Shown here: one piece after another, positions 61,501 through 64,000 of the stretch | Layout of the letters: every line of letters starts with the position of its first letter | How positions within the stretch are numbered: position 1 is the stretch's first letter | Origin: Opisthorchis felineus | Lineage: Eukaryota; Platyhelminthes; Trematoda; Opisthorchiida; Opisthorchiidae | Reading direction: 5' to 3' | Assembly: GCA_004794785.1 (NCBI GenBank) | Contig: SJOL01007141.1 | Coordinates: 611,316-675,315 of the forward strand | DNA: 64,000 nucleotides | The notes under the pieces: model-generated | Told to the model about the DNA's origin: nothing | The model's input: only the letters and a program-made list of their open reading frames with translations | The model's database searches: none | Translations under genes and position numbers: made by a program

Positions 61501-63094
61501 CTTCCTTCCAAGTTATATGTCGGTGTGCCTCTTTTGCGGCAACCCCAGGTTTTTGCCTCTGTTGTCTTTTCACAGTCTTGTCTGTCATGACAAAGATTGC
61601 TGAGTCGGTGTCTGAAACACCTTGAGGCGTTTCCTAGAGACTTGCACAGCCCGCAATATAATCGTTAAATGCTGTGTCCAGTCCCATCCCGCTGTTACGT
61701 CACATAAACCCAGAATCTTTGTTCCGGCAGCTAAAAGCCACGTTTCCACTGCGGAGAAGCGGAGAAAATCTCATGATATCGTATAGACGTTGCCGCTACA
61801 CATTGCCGGAGACGTGGAAGATCTACTGGATGCTTCGGAGGCGAATGTCCCTTACAGAAAGTCATGCGGACACAACTTCAACAGAGTACAGCTTGCCGGC
61901 AACGACAGTATCCTTCACAAATCAAAGCTGCTGAAATTTTCCACTGCATTTTCTGCACAGTTACCGTTGATAAGCGGCTGTAAACTCCTCAACGATGCAA
62001 CAATTCGTGCATTTTGACTGAAAAGTTACCCACAGCAATGTAGTTGATTTTGCTGGCGCTGCCCAATGTCACACCGTAACAGACGGTGGAAAGCGCTGCT
62101 TGGATATACTGGACCAACGGTCCCATTGTAACCCTGGTAAAACCCAATCAACATCCTCATATTTCGCGGCTTTGCCTGCAGACGACGAAGCTCACTCAGC
62201 AAGTGGATGCTCTTTAGGCCCACCGGTCATGCCCACGGACTCGGAAATCACAAGAAGCTTTCCCTTTCTTTGGTTTCATTCAACTATGTCACCGAAGTTT
62301 CGATGTGTCTGTTAGTTTCATCAAACATTCGAAGCGATTTGAACATTACATGTAAAGTTCCACAAGGTGATTTTTGTGGAGCAATATCTTATTGTAGTTC
62401 GTCCACGCCCCATGAATAACGGATATTGCACCATATATACAGATTCCAACTGGTGAGGAACCAAAAATATAGTTACTAGTTCTTACCTTTTGGTAAAGAT
62501 AAAAAATGGTTTCCATGAGCAACTAGTGATAGGATGCTAGCATTTCTGCAGACCGAATTAGGAAATTGTCGGAACTTATTGCGGCTTATGTTCTAGAAGT
62601 CTATCACAATTTCGATTGGGACATACCAGCTCTTCTAATCTCTGAAGTTTACCGAAATCATCCGGTATTGTGGAAAGTAAATTATGTGAAATCACGAGGA
62701 TTTTTAAGTATGGAAGTTCGACCAATACGGAAGGAAAGGAAATAAATTTGTTGTGGCTGAACGATCACGCTTGATTGAATTACTGTCAACCAATCTACCT
62801 GAAATCCACATGCGTAATCAACCTCAGTTCCGCAACACACTGAGGCAACTGAGTAAGATTGTTTTGCGGAAAGATCAACTTTGAAACATAAATATCTTTA
62901 AAAATTTCATTGGGAATATCGTGTAGTCCGTAATTTGTCCAGTCTATATTTGAACATTGTTGTTGAGCTCTTTTTCAGATACCTTTCACATCAGAACACA
63001 TTGGCCCTCCAAAGTGTATGTCCTTTGTTGTTTCATGTGGATCTTTTTCCCAAGGATTCTGGGAGGAGGATGGCACAACGAACCACCTGCTCAT
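11301..63094 (-). CDS. LRCH: LRCH-family protein (LRR + calponin homology), 13 exons, 3' end incomplete
   Basis: Assembled gene on the minus strand. Exons (5' to 3'): 63094-62983, 62943-62799, 62756-62627, 62592-62487, 53990-53851, 47779-47474, 47408-47342, 44288-44210, 44016-43605, 33069-32928, 15819-15443, 11893-11525, 11426-11301. All junctions are GT/AG, phases agree throughout, and the sum is 2511 nt (837 codons). Residues ~41-220 form LRRs ending in the cap [10 protein letters not shown] followed by a [11 protein letters not shown] segment, as in LRCH proteins. Residues ~230-790 are low-complexity, rich in Ser, Pro, Arg and Gln. Residues ~794-837 match the first half of a CH domain ([10 protein letters not shown], then [12 protein letters not shown]). 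LRCH proteins are cortical, actin-associated scaffolds that bind DOCK exchange factors; that role here is inferred from architecture. The second half of the CH domain is missing from what I can find. Alternatives such as another LRR scaffold are less likely because of the CH segment. Confidence 0.75.
11525..11893 (-). CDS. LRCH: LRCH exon 12 (linker up to the CH domain)
   Basis: Residues 673-795, 123 codons, phase 0 at both ends. Acceptor TTTTCATTCTGCAG|TC, donor AAAGAG|GTAAAA. The first part is disordered ([25 protein letters not shown]). The second half looks ordered: [20 protein letters not shown], then [20 protein letters not shown], which runs directly into the CH helix of exon 13 and probably forms its first turn. 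Confidence 0.78.
11894..15442 (-). other. LRCH intron 11 (3.5 kb)
   Basis: Contains a plus-strand fragment resembling an RTE endonuclease domain (14560-14790). I recognise nothing in 11.9-14.5 kb apart from short chance frames on both strands. Confidence 0.5.
14560..14790 (+). mobile_element. Possible RTE endonuclease-domain fragment
   Basis: A frame of 72 codons (14569-14787): [31 protein letters not shown], then a degenerate LLIMTG...ELANNNT. This resembles the region of RTE-type AP endonucleases that runs FYxxLQxxxxxxPxxDLLxxMGDxNAKVGxDN. The catalytic GD-N is already lost (MTG-T). Identification is by pattern only. Confidence 0.45.
15443..15819 (-). CDS. LRCH: LRCH exon 11 (disordered linker)
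   Basis: Residues 547-672, 377 nt. Acceptor GGTTTTCAG|CT (phase 1), donor CGG|GTAGGT (phase 0). The protein is Ser/Thr/Pro/Arg-rich and predicted disordered: [40 protein letters not shown] and [15 protein letters not shown]. There is no recognisable domain. Basic SP/TP sites suggest phosphorylation, which is inference. Confidence 0.75.
16100..16165 (+). repeat. (GTAA/TAAA)n simple repeat
   Basis: AAGTAAGTAAG grading into AAATAAATAAATAAATAAAT. The sequence before it (CTGCCTGGGTTGGAATATAT, about 16065) resembles the 3' end of SINE family A (AGACTGGGTTGGATGGAC), so this may be the tail of a head-truncated SINE-type element. Confidence 0.7.
16216..16599 (+). CDS. Unassigned 127-codon frame
   Basis: One of the longest plus-strand frames without an obvious repeat explanation ([20 protein letters not shown] at the start, [15 protein letters not shown] at the end). 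Cys, Gly, Ser and Trp are frequent. No recognised domain. It follows a (TAAA)n tract and may be remnant transposon sequence. Confidence 0.2.
   Translation: MLGDVQKVLRSWMSQASFNRIGGNSYFPLVNISFFSVGFWALANGSSGCSMGPNCLCGQTGRHSTHQASFAFYWTKKEEVLALSSPGRLTIDWTVHGPTRLSNSHIIQKGIRILGVDFPCKTELWME
17270..17533 (+). CDS. Unassigned open frame, helical-looking
   Basis: Plus strand, open from about 17278 to a TGA at 17533. It contains [18 protein letters not shown] and [20 protein letters not shown], with the spacing of an amphipathic helix. No family recognised. Possible acceptors lie just upstream (CCTTGAG). It lies in LRCH intron 10 on the opposite strand. A chance frame of this length is quite possible in this window. 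Confidence 0.25.
18395..18690 (-). mobile_element. SINE family B relic
   Basis: Minus orientation: GCCGAAAAGCCGAGAACCGC, AGTTCGGCCACGGGTGACTG, and the CACATCACGTGGTCACC block near 18622. The pol III boxes are decayed. Confidence 0.6.
19560..19945. repeat. Family F copies in opposite orientation
   Basis: 19560-19700: distal part in minus sense (AAGGTTGCTGAAAACTCG, GAGCTCATCAAGTACGTAC). 19790-19945: arm in plus sense (AACTGAAACATGAGGCG, CATAAACGAGTGATCCAGCT, GGGTGAGTCTCCGG). Confidence 0.6.
20655..20870 (+). repeat. Family F copy, degenerate
   Basis: AATCCAGCTAAACCCCTCG, CATGTTTCAGCTGGTACCAC, AGAGTTTTCAGCAAACC. The distal part is rearranged, with the AGTTTTCAGC block present in both orientations. 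Confidence 0.55.
20900..21010 (-). mobile_element. 3' end of the second Penelope-like copy
   Basis: Separated from the body of the element by the RTE insertion at 21018-21711. In minus sense it reads GTTATGTATCTTATGCTG, then ACACGTTTGGCGGTGG, homologous to 6765-6800 beside the first Penelope-like copy. Confidence 0.6.
21018..21711 (-). mobile_element. Young RTE-like copy inside a Penelope-like element
   Basis: 694 bp, minus strand. The frame 21654-21193 encodes the same RTE C-terminal tail as the copy at 50.5-51.4 kb. Over the shared 141 codons I see one amino-acid difference (Trp versus Gly in FFGCAT-x-TSIEE). It ends with five ATC triplets (GAT tail in its own sense). It is flanked by the 7-bp direct repeat CAATGCA (21011-21017 and 21712-21718), a target-site duplication. 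Removing it rejoins the 3' region of the Penelope-like element. The near identity with the other copy indicates recent activity of this family. Confidence 0.82.
21719..22710 (-). mobile_element. Decayed Penelope-like element, second copy
   Basis: Minus strand. About 22560-22530 encodes [10 protein letters not shown]; about 22400 onward [15 protein letters not shown]; and the frame 22345-22037 reads [20 protein letters not shown], later [16 protein letters not shown] and [15 protein letters not shown], the last being the start of a GIY-YIG nuclease domain. The LVDTGH-type motif appears as [11 protein letters not shown] near 21900. Stops and shifts throughout. The 3' non-coding end resumes at 20900-21010 beyond the inserted RTE. 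Confidence 0.7.
22700..22960 (+). repeat. Family F copy
   Basis: ACCTCTCGTTTACGATGGTC, TTGGGTTCAAGCAGAACATA, TTATCTGATGGGTCCA, GGGCGAAACCGGTGGTGG, ending in ATGAATGGTGAGTTACGTC. Adjoins the Penelope-like fragment. Confidence 0.65.
23303..23551 (-). CDS. Unassigned 82-codon frame with AATAAA at its stop
   Basis: Minus strand. Ends [20 protein letters not shown] then a polar stretch and a TAA that overlaps an AATAAA hexamer (CAATAAAGG at about 23304). Cys-rich beginning ([14 protein letters not shown]). It has the look of a terminal exon, but no partner exon or family is recognised. Confidence 0.25.
   Translation of the reverse strand: MKISSCRCSESGHNCNQAEYTSCSLRMFKMSYMFETIDFILTHYSSPPRDESAHKPGHETYEELDSPTSRSGHEFYSHESCQ
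23780..24140 (-). mobile_element. SINE family B copy with internal tandem duplication
   Basis: Minus orientation: 3' part with GCTGAAAAGCCGAG near 23810, B-box region GGGTTCGAAACCC (about 23880) and head CACTCGTGGCCAAACGGTC near 23925. Upstream (in its sense) a 65-bp unit containing the near-palindrome CACATCACGTGGTCAC is present twice (23984-24048, 24049-24113). Confidence 0.65.
25097..25342 (+). mobile_element. SINE family A, best copy
   Basis: tRNA-derived head with an A-box (TGGCTCAGTGGTTAGAGTG, 25106-25124) and a B-box (GGTTCGAACCC, about 25150), then a family body containing CTAGGCTTGGGCAACCTGGC and CCTCGTGCTTCC. It ends with a (TA)n tract at 25328-25341. The internal boxes are a pol III promoter type. 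Confidence 0.8.
27338..27679 (-). CDS. Unassigned 113-codon frame
   Basis: Minus strand, in LRCH intron 10. Basic and Ser-rich first half, then [20 protein letters not shown] and [15 protein letters not shown] before a stop at 27338. It ends in a stop rather than a donor, so it could only be an alternative terminal exon. No family recognised. Confidence 0.22.
   Translation of the reverse strand: MKLLQMKADSGAFWLSGQQVRRLSNRPLERSKQSSVCKLCSLCLWSSSQSKEIQHQLQKNNARTLKFSDSGVLGIDVIPIQGRRYPHFDGDKKAKIIQVCGQYWGFSPAIRRR
28165..28480 (-). mobile_element. Decayed RTE-like 3' end
   Basis: A minus-strand relic. It matches the 3' UTR and last codons of the young RTE copies (blocks such as ACAACCATG, GGACATCTACACTTCC, GACATCGGTTAGCCGCCATGTC, in pieces) with many changes. 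No frame survives. It starts at a short ATC-rich tail around 28165-28180. Confidence 0.65.
28495..28730 (-). repeat. Family F copy
   Basis: Minus orientation: CTCATCAGATAGGCGCAGTC, GAGTTTCGGTCAATCTTATG, TTCTACTTGAACCCAAATTC, GACCGGAGACTCAACTGGAA. Directly adjoins the decayed RTE at 28.2-28.5 kb. Confidence 0.65.
29872..30240. mobile_element. Two SINE family B copies, head to head
   Basis: 29872-29985 reads as family B in minus sense (tail CTGATGATCCTCAATGAGGA), and 29987-30240 as family B in plus sense (GTGGCCGAACGGTCACACG, GGTTCGAAACCTCC, GATGATTCCCATTAAGGATG). The tails point outward, giving an imperfect inverted repeat. Confidence 0.6.
31340..31545 (-). mobile_element. SINE family C copy
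   Basis: Minus orientation: GCATCCAGCATGTGCTACAG, GAGTTCGAACCCTTGCACGG (B-box), CAAGGATGTGGACTATTGAT, then the 3' body. It explains the overlapping 130- and 83-codon frames here. Confidence 0.6.
31950..32640. other. Strand-asymmetric segment (GT-rich plus, AC-rich minus)
   Basis: About 700 bp downstream of LRCH exon 10 in which the plus strand is markedly rich in G and T. On the minus strand the low T content removes stop codons and leaves frames at 32076-31762 and 32442-32206. The first has exon-like edges (acceptor CCCCAAAATAG near 32077, donor AGAAAG|GTAAAT near 31908, phase 0 at both ends), giving [20 protein letters not shown] and further polar residues. This does not fit phase 1 between LRCH exons 10 and 11. 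It could be an exon of another transcript, a transposon remnant or chance. Confidence 0.35.
32651..32805 (+). mobile_element. SINE family A copy
   Basis: Same head and body as the copy at 25.1 kb: GAACTTACTGACCGGAAG, GGTTCGAAACC, CCTCGTGCTTCCTTCGGG. The A-box is mutated. It lies about 120 nt downstream of LRCH exon 10 in the intron, antisense to the gene. Confidence 0.75.
32928..33069 (-). CDS. LRCH: LRCH exon 10
   Basis: Residues 500-546: [19 protein letters not shown], later [20 protein letters not shown]. The acceptor TTTTTCGTTTGCAG is excellent and the donor GCAG|GTAAAT is phase 1. This is the only exon found with the required phase 0 entry and phase 1 exit between exons 9 and 11. The composition (Asn, Gln, His, Arg, Ser) matches the disordered linker. 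It starts with an in-frame ATG, so an internal promoter producing a short CH-only form is conceivable but not shown. Confidence 0.72.
34095..34440 (+). mobile_element. RTE-like fragment, second subfamily
   Basis: The frame 34111-34344 encodes [19 protein letters not shown], then [21 protein letters not shown] frameshift leads to GPRD and [13 protein letters not shown]. The order (R-GHVLR-P, LPRRA, W-RSMK, VG, GPRD, MA) is the same as in the RTE tail at 51 kb, so it is a diverged relative. It lies in LRCH intron 9, antisense. Confidence 0.6.
36000..36235. repeat. Family F copy
   Basis: GATTTTGAATCCAGCTGAAT, CTTCAACTGGATGTGCTGC, GCCGCCTCATGTTTCAGTTG, then AATTTTCAACAAACTTATG and AGTAGTGTGCTACGTC. 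The middle distal block is missing. Confidence 0.65.
39365..39520 (+). repeat. Family F distal part
   Basis: GGTTCAAGTAGAACATAAGG, AACTCGGGGAGTGCGCC, GATGAGTCCCCAAGAAGTGC, GTGAGCTGTCGAAGAG, CTTACGAGTGATGTATTACG. It accounts for most of the 137-codon minus frame at 39293-39706. Confidence 0.7.
42100..42312 (-). mobile_element. SINE family C copy
   Basis: Minus orientation: GTCCAGCATGTGCTGGTGGA, ACGGTCAAGGATATACACTG, CTAATAAGAGCGAAAATCG, CAGTATAGTTGCACC. It explains the chance frames on both strands here. Confidence 0.6.
43605..44016 (-). CDS. LRCH: LRCH exon 9 (Ser/Pro-rich linker)
   Basis: Residues 362-499, 412 nt, after a 193-nt intron. Acceptor TTTTAG|G (phase 2), donor TCG|GTAAGG (phase 0). 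The segment is disordered, with [38 protein letters not shown] and [11 protein letters not shown]. Ser-Pro, Thr-Pro and RxxS contexts are frequent, as in phosphorylated linkers. The DSGYS motif recalls the DSGIDS-type motifs in LRCH linkers, but that match is weak. Unspliced, the frame runs 20 more codons to a TGA at 43542-43544. Confidence 0.78.
44210..44288 (-). CDS. LRCH: LRCH exon 8 (small charged exon)
   Basis: Residues 336-361: [14 protein letters not shown], then [11 protein letters not shown]. Phase 1 in, phase 2 out; the acceptor is ACACTAG|CG and the donor TCCAA|GTAAAA. It is the only exon-like segment found that bridges phase 1 of exon 7 and phase 2 of exon 9. The charged composition fits the linker of the family, but the call rests on phase and splice sites. 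Confidence 0.6.
44296..44470 (+). mobile_element. RTE-like fragment close to LRCH exon 8
   Basis: Short and decayed. The nucleotide blocks TGGCACATTTTGAGCCGG and ACTTGGCAACGAAGCATGAA match the fragment at 34.1-34.4 kb in the same order (LGHVLR...W-RSMK region). It ends about 8 nt from the acceptor of LRCH exon 8, on the opposite strand. Confidence 0.5.
45860..46100 (+). mobile_element. SINE family B copy
   Basis: A second tRNA-headed family: GCCAATCACACTGCTGA upstream, A-box-like CATCCGAACGGTTGAGTG, B-box GGGTTCGAATCTC (about 45978), then GATGCGCAC...CAGTAAGGA and CTTTTCAGCACTGAT. Plus orientation. Confidence 0.7.
46283..46458 (-). mobile_element. SINE family A copy
   Basis: Minus orientation: GGTTCGAACCCGACCTCTGC and the CCTCGTGCTTCCTTCGGG block are well kept. 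A long (AT)n tract lies just outside its head at 46477-46513. Confidence 0.75.
46477..46513. repeat. (AT)n microsatellite
   Basis: About 18 uninterrupted AT units. It gives a run of Ile-Tyr codons in the overlapping frame 46386-46706, which is not a gene. Confidence 0.95.
46994..47174 (-). mobile_element. SINE family A copy
   Basis: Minus orientation, well conserved: head AAGATGGCTCAATGGTTTAG, B-box GGTTCGAACCCAACCTCGG, body CTAAGTTTGGGCAATCTGGC. It is the nearest repeat to the LRCH exon 7 read-through stop, about 120 nt away. Confidence 0.78.
47342..47408 (-). CDS. LRCH: LRCH exon 7
   Basis: Residues 314-335: [20 protein letters not shown]. Separated from exon 6 by a proposed 65-nt intron whose acceptor is CCTGACCAG. 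The donor TCAG|GTGAAG (phase 1) lets it join exon 8. Without splicing, the frame continues through an acidic stretch to a TGA at 47292-47294, a possible alternative C-terminus. The upstream acceptor is the least certain junction: the frame is also open a few codons further 5'. Confidence 0.6.
47474..47779 (-). CDS. LRCH: LRCH exon 6 (post-LRR region)
   Basis: Residues 212-313, 102 codons, phase 0 at both ends. The acceptor GCTTTTCAAG has a strong pyrimidine tract, and the donor is CGA|GTATGT. The start [17 protein letters not shown] follows the PPLC cap the way a KG/RG-x-VHIFKYL-type helix follows the last repeat in LRCH proteins. The remainder is polar: a Cys cluster (VCCGLC) around residues 245-250, then a Ser/Asp/Arg-rich stretch and [16 protein letters not shown]. 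An additional small intron inside the exon cannot be excluded. Confidence 0.75.
48925..49135 (+). mobile_element. SINE family C copy
   Basis: Third family, plus orientation: A-box-like CTGGCGGACTAGTAGTAACA, B-box GAGTTCAAACTCC (about 49000), then GCACGGCCAAGGATATGCGC, GATGAGCTCTAATAAGAGT and GTGGATCCACCAGAG. It accounts for most of the 129-codon frame at 48821-49210. Confidence 0.65.
50015..50110 (-). mobile_element. SINE family B 3' fragment
   Basis: Only the 3' part remains in minus orientation: AATGCTTCTCGGCTTTTCTG, AAGGATGAAACAGATGC. It directly precedes the old RTE copy at 50.1 kb. Confidence 0.55.
50120..50535 (+). mobile_element. Older RTE-like copy, left part
   Basis: A diverged version of the same 3' region as the young copy, with many indels and stops. 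The nucleotide match runs from the equivalent of LRRLQVFDN through the end of the coding region (GTGTCTGGAGGT at about 50500). It then breaks where the young copy begins and resumes after it. Confidence 0.7.
50546..51362 (+). mobile_element. Young RTE-like non-LTR retrotransposon, 5'-truncated copy
   Basis: About 817 bp. The frame at ~50548-50754 encodes the GSCISSD...[12 protein letters not shown] segment and 50766-51191 the C-terminal part [42 protein letters not shown] and [12 protein letters not shown], ending in a stop at 51191. This is the post-RT tail found in RTE-type elements of flukes. The two frames are offset, so it is dead. A 3' UTR with AATAAA follows, ending in a short GAT-type tail. 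It is flanked by a 10-bp direct repeat TGGTCCCATC (50536-50545 and 51363-51372), read as a target-site duplication. Sense is opposite to LRCH. Confidence 0.8.
51373..51478 (+). mobile_element. Older RTE-like copy, right part (3' UTR)
   Basis: A diverged 3' UTR of the same family: TTTTATTATGTTATTC, AATAAGGC, GTTGAACAC and GATGTTGTG blocks align with the end of the young copy. It leads straight into the GAT microsatellite, which is probably the expanded tail of this old element. Confidence 0.65.
51479..51660 (+). repeat. (GAT)n microsatellite, interrupted
   Basis: About 180 bp of GAT/GAC/GGT-rich triplets. It gives long Asp-rich and Met-rich frames on the plus strand and Ser- or Ile-rich frames on the minus strand, all artefacts of the repeat. 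The position at the end of an RTE 3' UTR suggests an expanded element tail. Confidence 0.85.
52000..52185 (+). mobile_element. SINE family B relic
   Basis: Plus orientation. B-box GGTTCGAATCTCTCTGAG (about 52068), then AGATGCGCAATGCTGATGAT and CTTCTCGGCTTTTCAGCAT. The head upstream is lost. Confidence 0.65.
52758..53135. repeat. Family F copy, degenerate
   Basis: 52758-52900 in minus sense (CTACTCGTAAGGCTGCTGG, TGTGTTCTACTTGGATTC) and around 53050-53135 the distal part in plus sense (GATGAGCCTCAAGAAG, GAGTAGTGTGTCATTGG). Confidence 0.55.
53430..53640 (+). mobile_element. SINE family B copy
   Basis: Plus orientation: GAGCTAATCACACTGCTGA, ATGGCCGAACTCTTAAGTG, GGTTGTTCGAAACCTCC, then GATGATTGCCAATAAGGATG and CTTCTCAGC. 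The boxes are degenerate. Confidence 0.65.
53851..53990 (-). CDS. LRCH: LRCH exon 5 (last LRRs and cap)
   Basis: Encodes about residues 165-211. It carries [16 protein letters not shown], then [18 protein letters not shown]. The NPLxxPP ending is typical of the last repeat of LRCH and related intracellular LRR proteins. The acceptor is TTTGTAG|AA (phase 1) and the donor TGT|GTAAGT (phase 0), a near-perfect consensus. Confidence 0.85.
54263..54631 (-). CDS. Unassigned 122-codon frame
   Basis: Minus strand, in LRCH intron 4. Begins [20 protein letters not shown] and includes His/Trp/Cys-rich stretches. No domain recognised. The edge sequence GGTTAGGTTAGGTCAGGTCA (54251-54270, plus) is a small simple repeat at its 3' end. 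Probably old transposon sequence. Confidence 0.2.
   Translation of the reverse strand: MGSNRFIVYPQTIERIVASRPLNCTEFLHHCSLRIQVSSSLSCLLSAPVQTWKKHMCRERCVPWVTIGHHTFRIAAYDQRSGCEVVHGIVHVAIGGQDEQANDHDWLFSHPIYLRRSSACLT
55318..55640. repeat. Family F copy, degenerate
   Basis: CTCAGCTGAATCTTTTTC, CTTCAACTGGATGTTTTGTG, then TATTCAAGTAGAAAACAAGG, CCTTATGAGGCTCAAG, AGAAGAGTTTTAAGTAACTT. Arm and distal part are both present. Confidence 0.55.
56018..56275. repeat. AT-rich island (TATA/TATT tracts)
   Basis: About 260 bp of almost pure A+T built from irregular TATAT, ATTATAT and TTATATG units. No fixed period. A 60-codon Tyr/Ile-rich frame here is a composition artefact. Confidence 0.8.
56700..57340 (-). repeat. 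Unclassified repeat-like segment with a duplicated 34-bp motif
   Basis: In minus sense a block ACTGAAGATGTCTCCTCGAA with GGTGACGAAATGTTTGC near 56860-56815 resembles wording I associate with 3' ends of Penelope-like elements, but no coding domain supports it. A 34-bp motif starting GGTTGGTCCG and ending GTTGCG-GTGG is repeated 90 bp apart (56961-56994, 57051-57084). A short TGAT repeat lies at 57131-57152. The overlapping 121-codon minus frame is Thr/Gln/Arg-rich and probably fortuitous. Confidence 0.35.
58642..58818 (+). mobile_element. SINE family A relic
   Basis: The head is decayed (AGGCAGATAAAGCG), the B-box remains (GGTTCGAACC, about 58694) and the body is recognisable (CAGCCTGGCAGTATCTCAGC, CCTCGTGCTTC). 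Plus orientation. Confidence 0.7.
61675..62020 (+). mobile_element. Decayed Ty3/gypsy-type gag fragment
   Basis: Two overlapping frames complete each other: [17 protein letters not shown] (about 61700-61755), then after a shift [19 protein letters not shown] and VPYRK (about 61790-61860). This is the order in gag of fluke gypsy elements (NPExWFxQLExxFxLRxI ... LPxxxAxDVxDLL ... APYxxLK). The remainder (ending at 62017) is degenerate. No pol follows. It lies in LRCH intron 4, antisense. Confidence 0.6.
62487..62592 (-). CDS. LRCH: LRCH exon 4 (LRR 4-5)
   Basis: Encodes about residues 130-164: [14 protein letters not shown], then [16 protein letters not shown]. The acceptor CTTCTAG ends a 34-nt intron; the donor is AAAG|GTAAGA, phase 1. 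It joins exon 5 across 8.5 kb to give [19 protein letters not shown], an uninterrupted LRR. Confidence 0.85.
62627..62756 (-). CDS. LRCH: LRCH exon 3 (LRR 2-3)
   Basis: Encodes about residues 87-129: [15 protein letters not shown], then [20 protein letters not shown] and KLQRLEEL. Flanked by a 42-nt intron (62757-62798) and a 34-nt intron (62593-62626). The acceptor is GTTCAG|C and the donor CTG|GTATGT, phase 0. The 23-residue LRR spacing is maintained across both junctions. Confidence 0.85.
62799..62943 (-). CDS. LRCH: LRCH exon 2 (LRR 1, start of LRR 2)
   Basis: Encodes about residues 38-86. The first LRR is [15 protein letters not shown], and the second begins RLITHVDF. The acceptor follows a 39-nt intron (62944-62982) that is AT-rich with little polypyrimidine. 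The donor is TTTCAG|GTAGAT, phase 2. The split codon AG|C restores the LRR consensus FSHNKF across the junction, which strongly supports this splice. Confidence 0.82.
62983..63094 (-). CDS. LRCH: LRCH exon 1 (start codon region)
   Basis: Residues 1-37 if the ATG at 63094-63092 is used ([10 protein letters not shown]...). A second in-frame ATG at 63001-62999 (MCSDVKDW...) would remove 31 residues, so the true start is uncertain. The frame is open upstream to a TAG near 63150, so a further 5' exon or a trans-spliced leader acceptor cannot be excluded. The donor is AAAG|GTATCT, phase 1. Joining to exon 2 gives DVKDWTNYGL, which reads smoothly into the LRR domain. Confidence 0.6.
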
Positions 63095-64000
63095 TTCACA
63101 CACATCGTGTGGTGTTCTTTTCAAAACGCCGCTATTTACCACAGAACGACCCTAATTATTCTGTGATTTATTCAGTTTGGTAATCAGCTTTTGCTCAGCC
63201 ATTTGCATTGCAAACGCTGTCATTCTGAGGCCTTTTAACGATCCGAGTTCATCATTAGGCAGAGGTTAATGAAAATAATACTGTTCGGATTGGTATCTAG
63301 TTTCGGCAGTGGCCAAGTACGGTGGTGCATATCTGAATTTAAGGAAGTATTCGGTATTAAGATGATGGAGGGTAATAGGTAGTCAGTTTGATGCCCCCCA
63401 CCACATTGACATAAGGTGTCTAGTCACCGACCTGGTTCATGTCCTTTTAGTGCATGGTTATACAGGAACACGAAGTAACGAATCCGTGTAGAGCATCACT
63501 GAGTAAGTTGCTGGTCTTCGTGTGTTCTAATACTATACGCTCTGTTCACTATCGTTTATTTTTGAAGAGCATGGTGACAAACATAAAAGTAAGTCCAAGC
63601 GATAGATGAGGAAGGGTTACAGGAGAATATTGTATAAAAACAGAGAAGCATCCCATTCGTCCAAAGAGTTCCAGTCAGACAAGATGAATTCCAAAGTGTG
63701 TAAGAATATTTGTTATGGAAACACGCGCGTAAGGACCAAGACCCGAAGAAAGGACAAAAAATGCTGGTTGCTCTTCAAGGGGCGGTGAGCGCGAGCACAG
63801 TCAAAACTCATGCATCAGGCACAAAATGTCCGTCATCCTGAGTCTGGTGTGAGTCGATGACAAGAATGTACACTTAACGTCATGTACCACGCACAAAAGT
63901 GCCATAAGTAAACAGATCCCGAAATGGCAAACAAACACAAGTCACTGACTTAGGAAGTCTCAGTCCAGTAACAGCCTTGGCGGATTGAAGAAAGCAGATC
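63095..64000. other. Upstream of LRCH exon 1, no gene seen
   Basis: About 900 nt upstream of the first coding exon. The minus frame of exon 1 stays open to a TAG near 63150. There is no obvious TATA box or CpG cluster. A plus-strand frame of 60 codons (63606-63788) is Lys/Arg-rich and resembles nothing I know. Promoter or an untranslated first exon could lie here. Confidence 0.4.

Larger units (their letters stand above)
53991..62486 (-). other. LRCH intron 4 (8.5 kb)
   Basis: Contains, right to left, a decayed gypsy-type gag (61675-62020), a SINE-A relic (58642-58818), an unclassified repeat with a duplicated motif (56700-57340), an AT-rich island (56018-56275), a family F repeat (55318-55640) and an unassigned 122-codon frame (54263-54631). 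I see no convincing exon in 58.9-61.6 kb or 57.4-58.6 kb. Confidence 0.6.

Overview
This window looks like nuclear DNA of a trematode flatworm with a mid-GC genome, probably a liver or lung fluke (opisthorchiid-like). That is inferred from three things: very short 5' introns (34-42 nt) followed by multi-kilobase 3' introns, tRNA-headed SINEs, and Penelope-like and RTE-like retroelements of the kind common in flukes. The species cannot be named from sequence alone. There is no operon, no phage and no CRISPR array. Almost all of the window is intron or repeat.

The one real gene I can assemble runs right to left (minus strand) from about 63.1 kb to 11.3 kb and continues past its last recognised exon. 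Thirteen exons were found by matching GT/AG sites, codon phase and protein continuity. They total 2511 nt, exactly 837 codons. The product has an N-terminal leucine-rich repeat domain (about six to seven repeats, residues ~41-220), a long Ser/Pro/Arg-rich disordered middle, and at the C-terminal end the first half of a calponin-homology (CH) domain. LRR plus a single C-terminal CH domain is the architecture of the LRCH family of cortical cytoskeleton regulators. The rest of the CH domain and the stop codon were not found in 1-11300 and may lie outside the window.

Layout from the gene's 5' end: E1-E4 are packed into 62487-63094. Intron 4 (8.5 kb) has a gypsy-type gag relic, a SINE, an AT island and other repeats. 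E5 (last LRRs) is at 53851-53990. Intron 5 (6.1 kb) holds an RTE element nested in an older copy of the same family. E6/E7 are at 47.3-47.8 kb and E8/E9 at 43.6-44.3 kb. Intron 9 (10.5 kb) precedes E10 at 32.9-33.1 kb. Intron 10 (17.1 kb) carries a Penelope-like element disrupted by an RTE with a visible target-site duplication. E11 is at 15.4-15.8 kb, E12 at 11.5-11.9 kb and E13 at 11.3-11.4 kb. The first 11.3 kb carry a decayed Penelope-like element, fold-back repeats and SINE relics.

Repeats: at least three tRNA-headed SINE families (here A, B, C), one abundant non-coding family with inverted-repeat arms (here F, about a dozen copies), RTE-like 3' ends, Penelope-like fragments and simple repeats. 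Most open frames over 60 codons are chance frames in this material. Several exons have read-through frames at their donor sites that would give short alternative C-termini.
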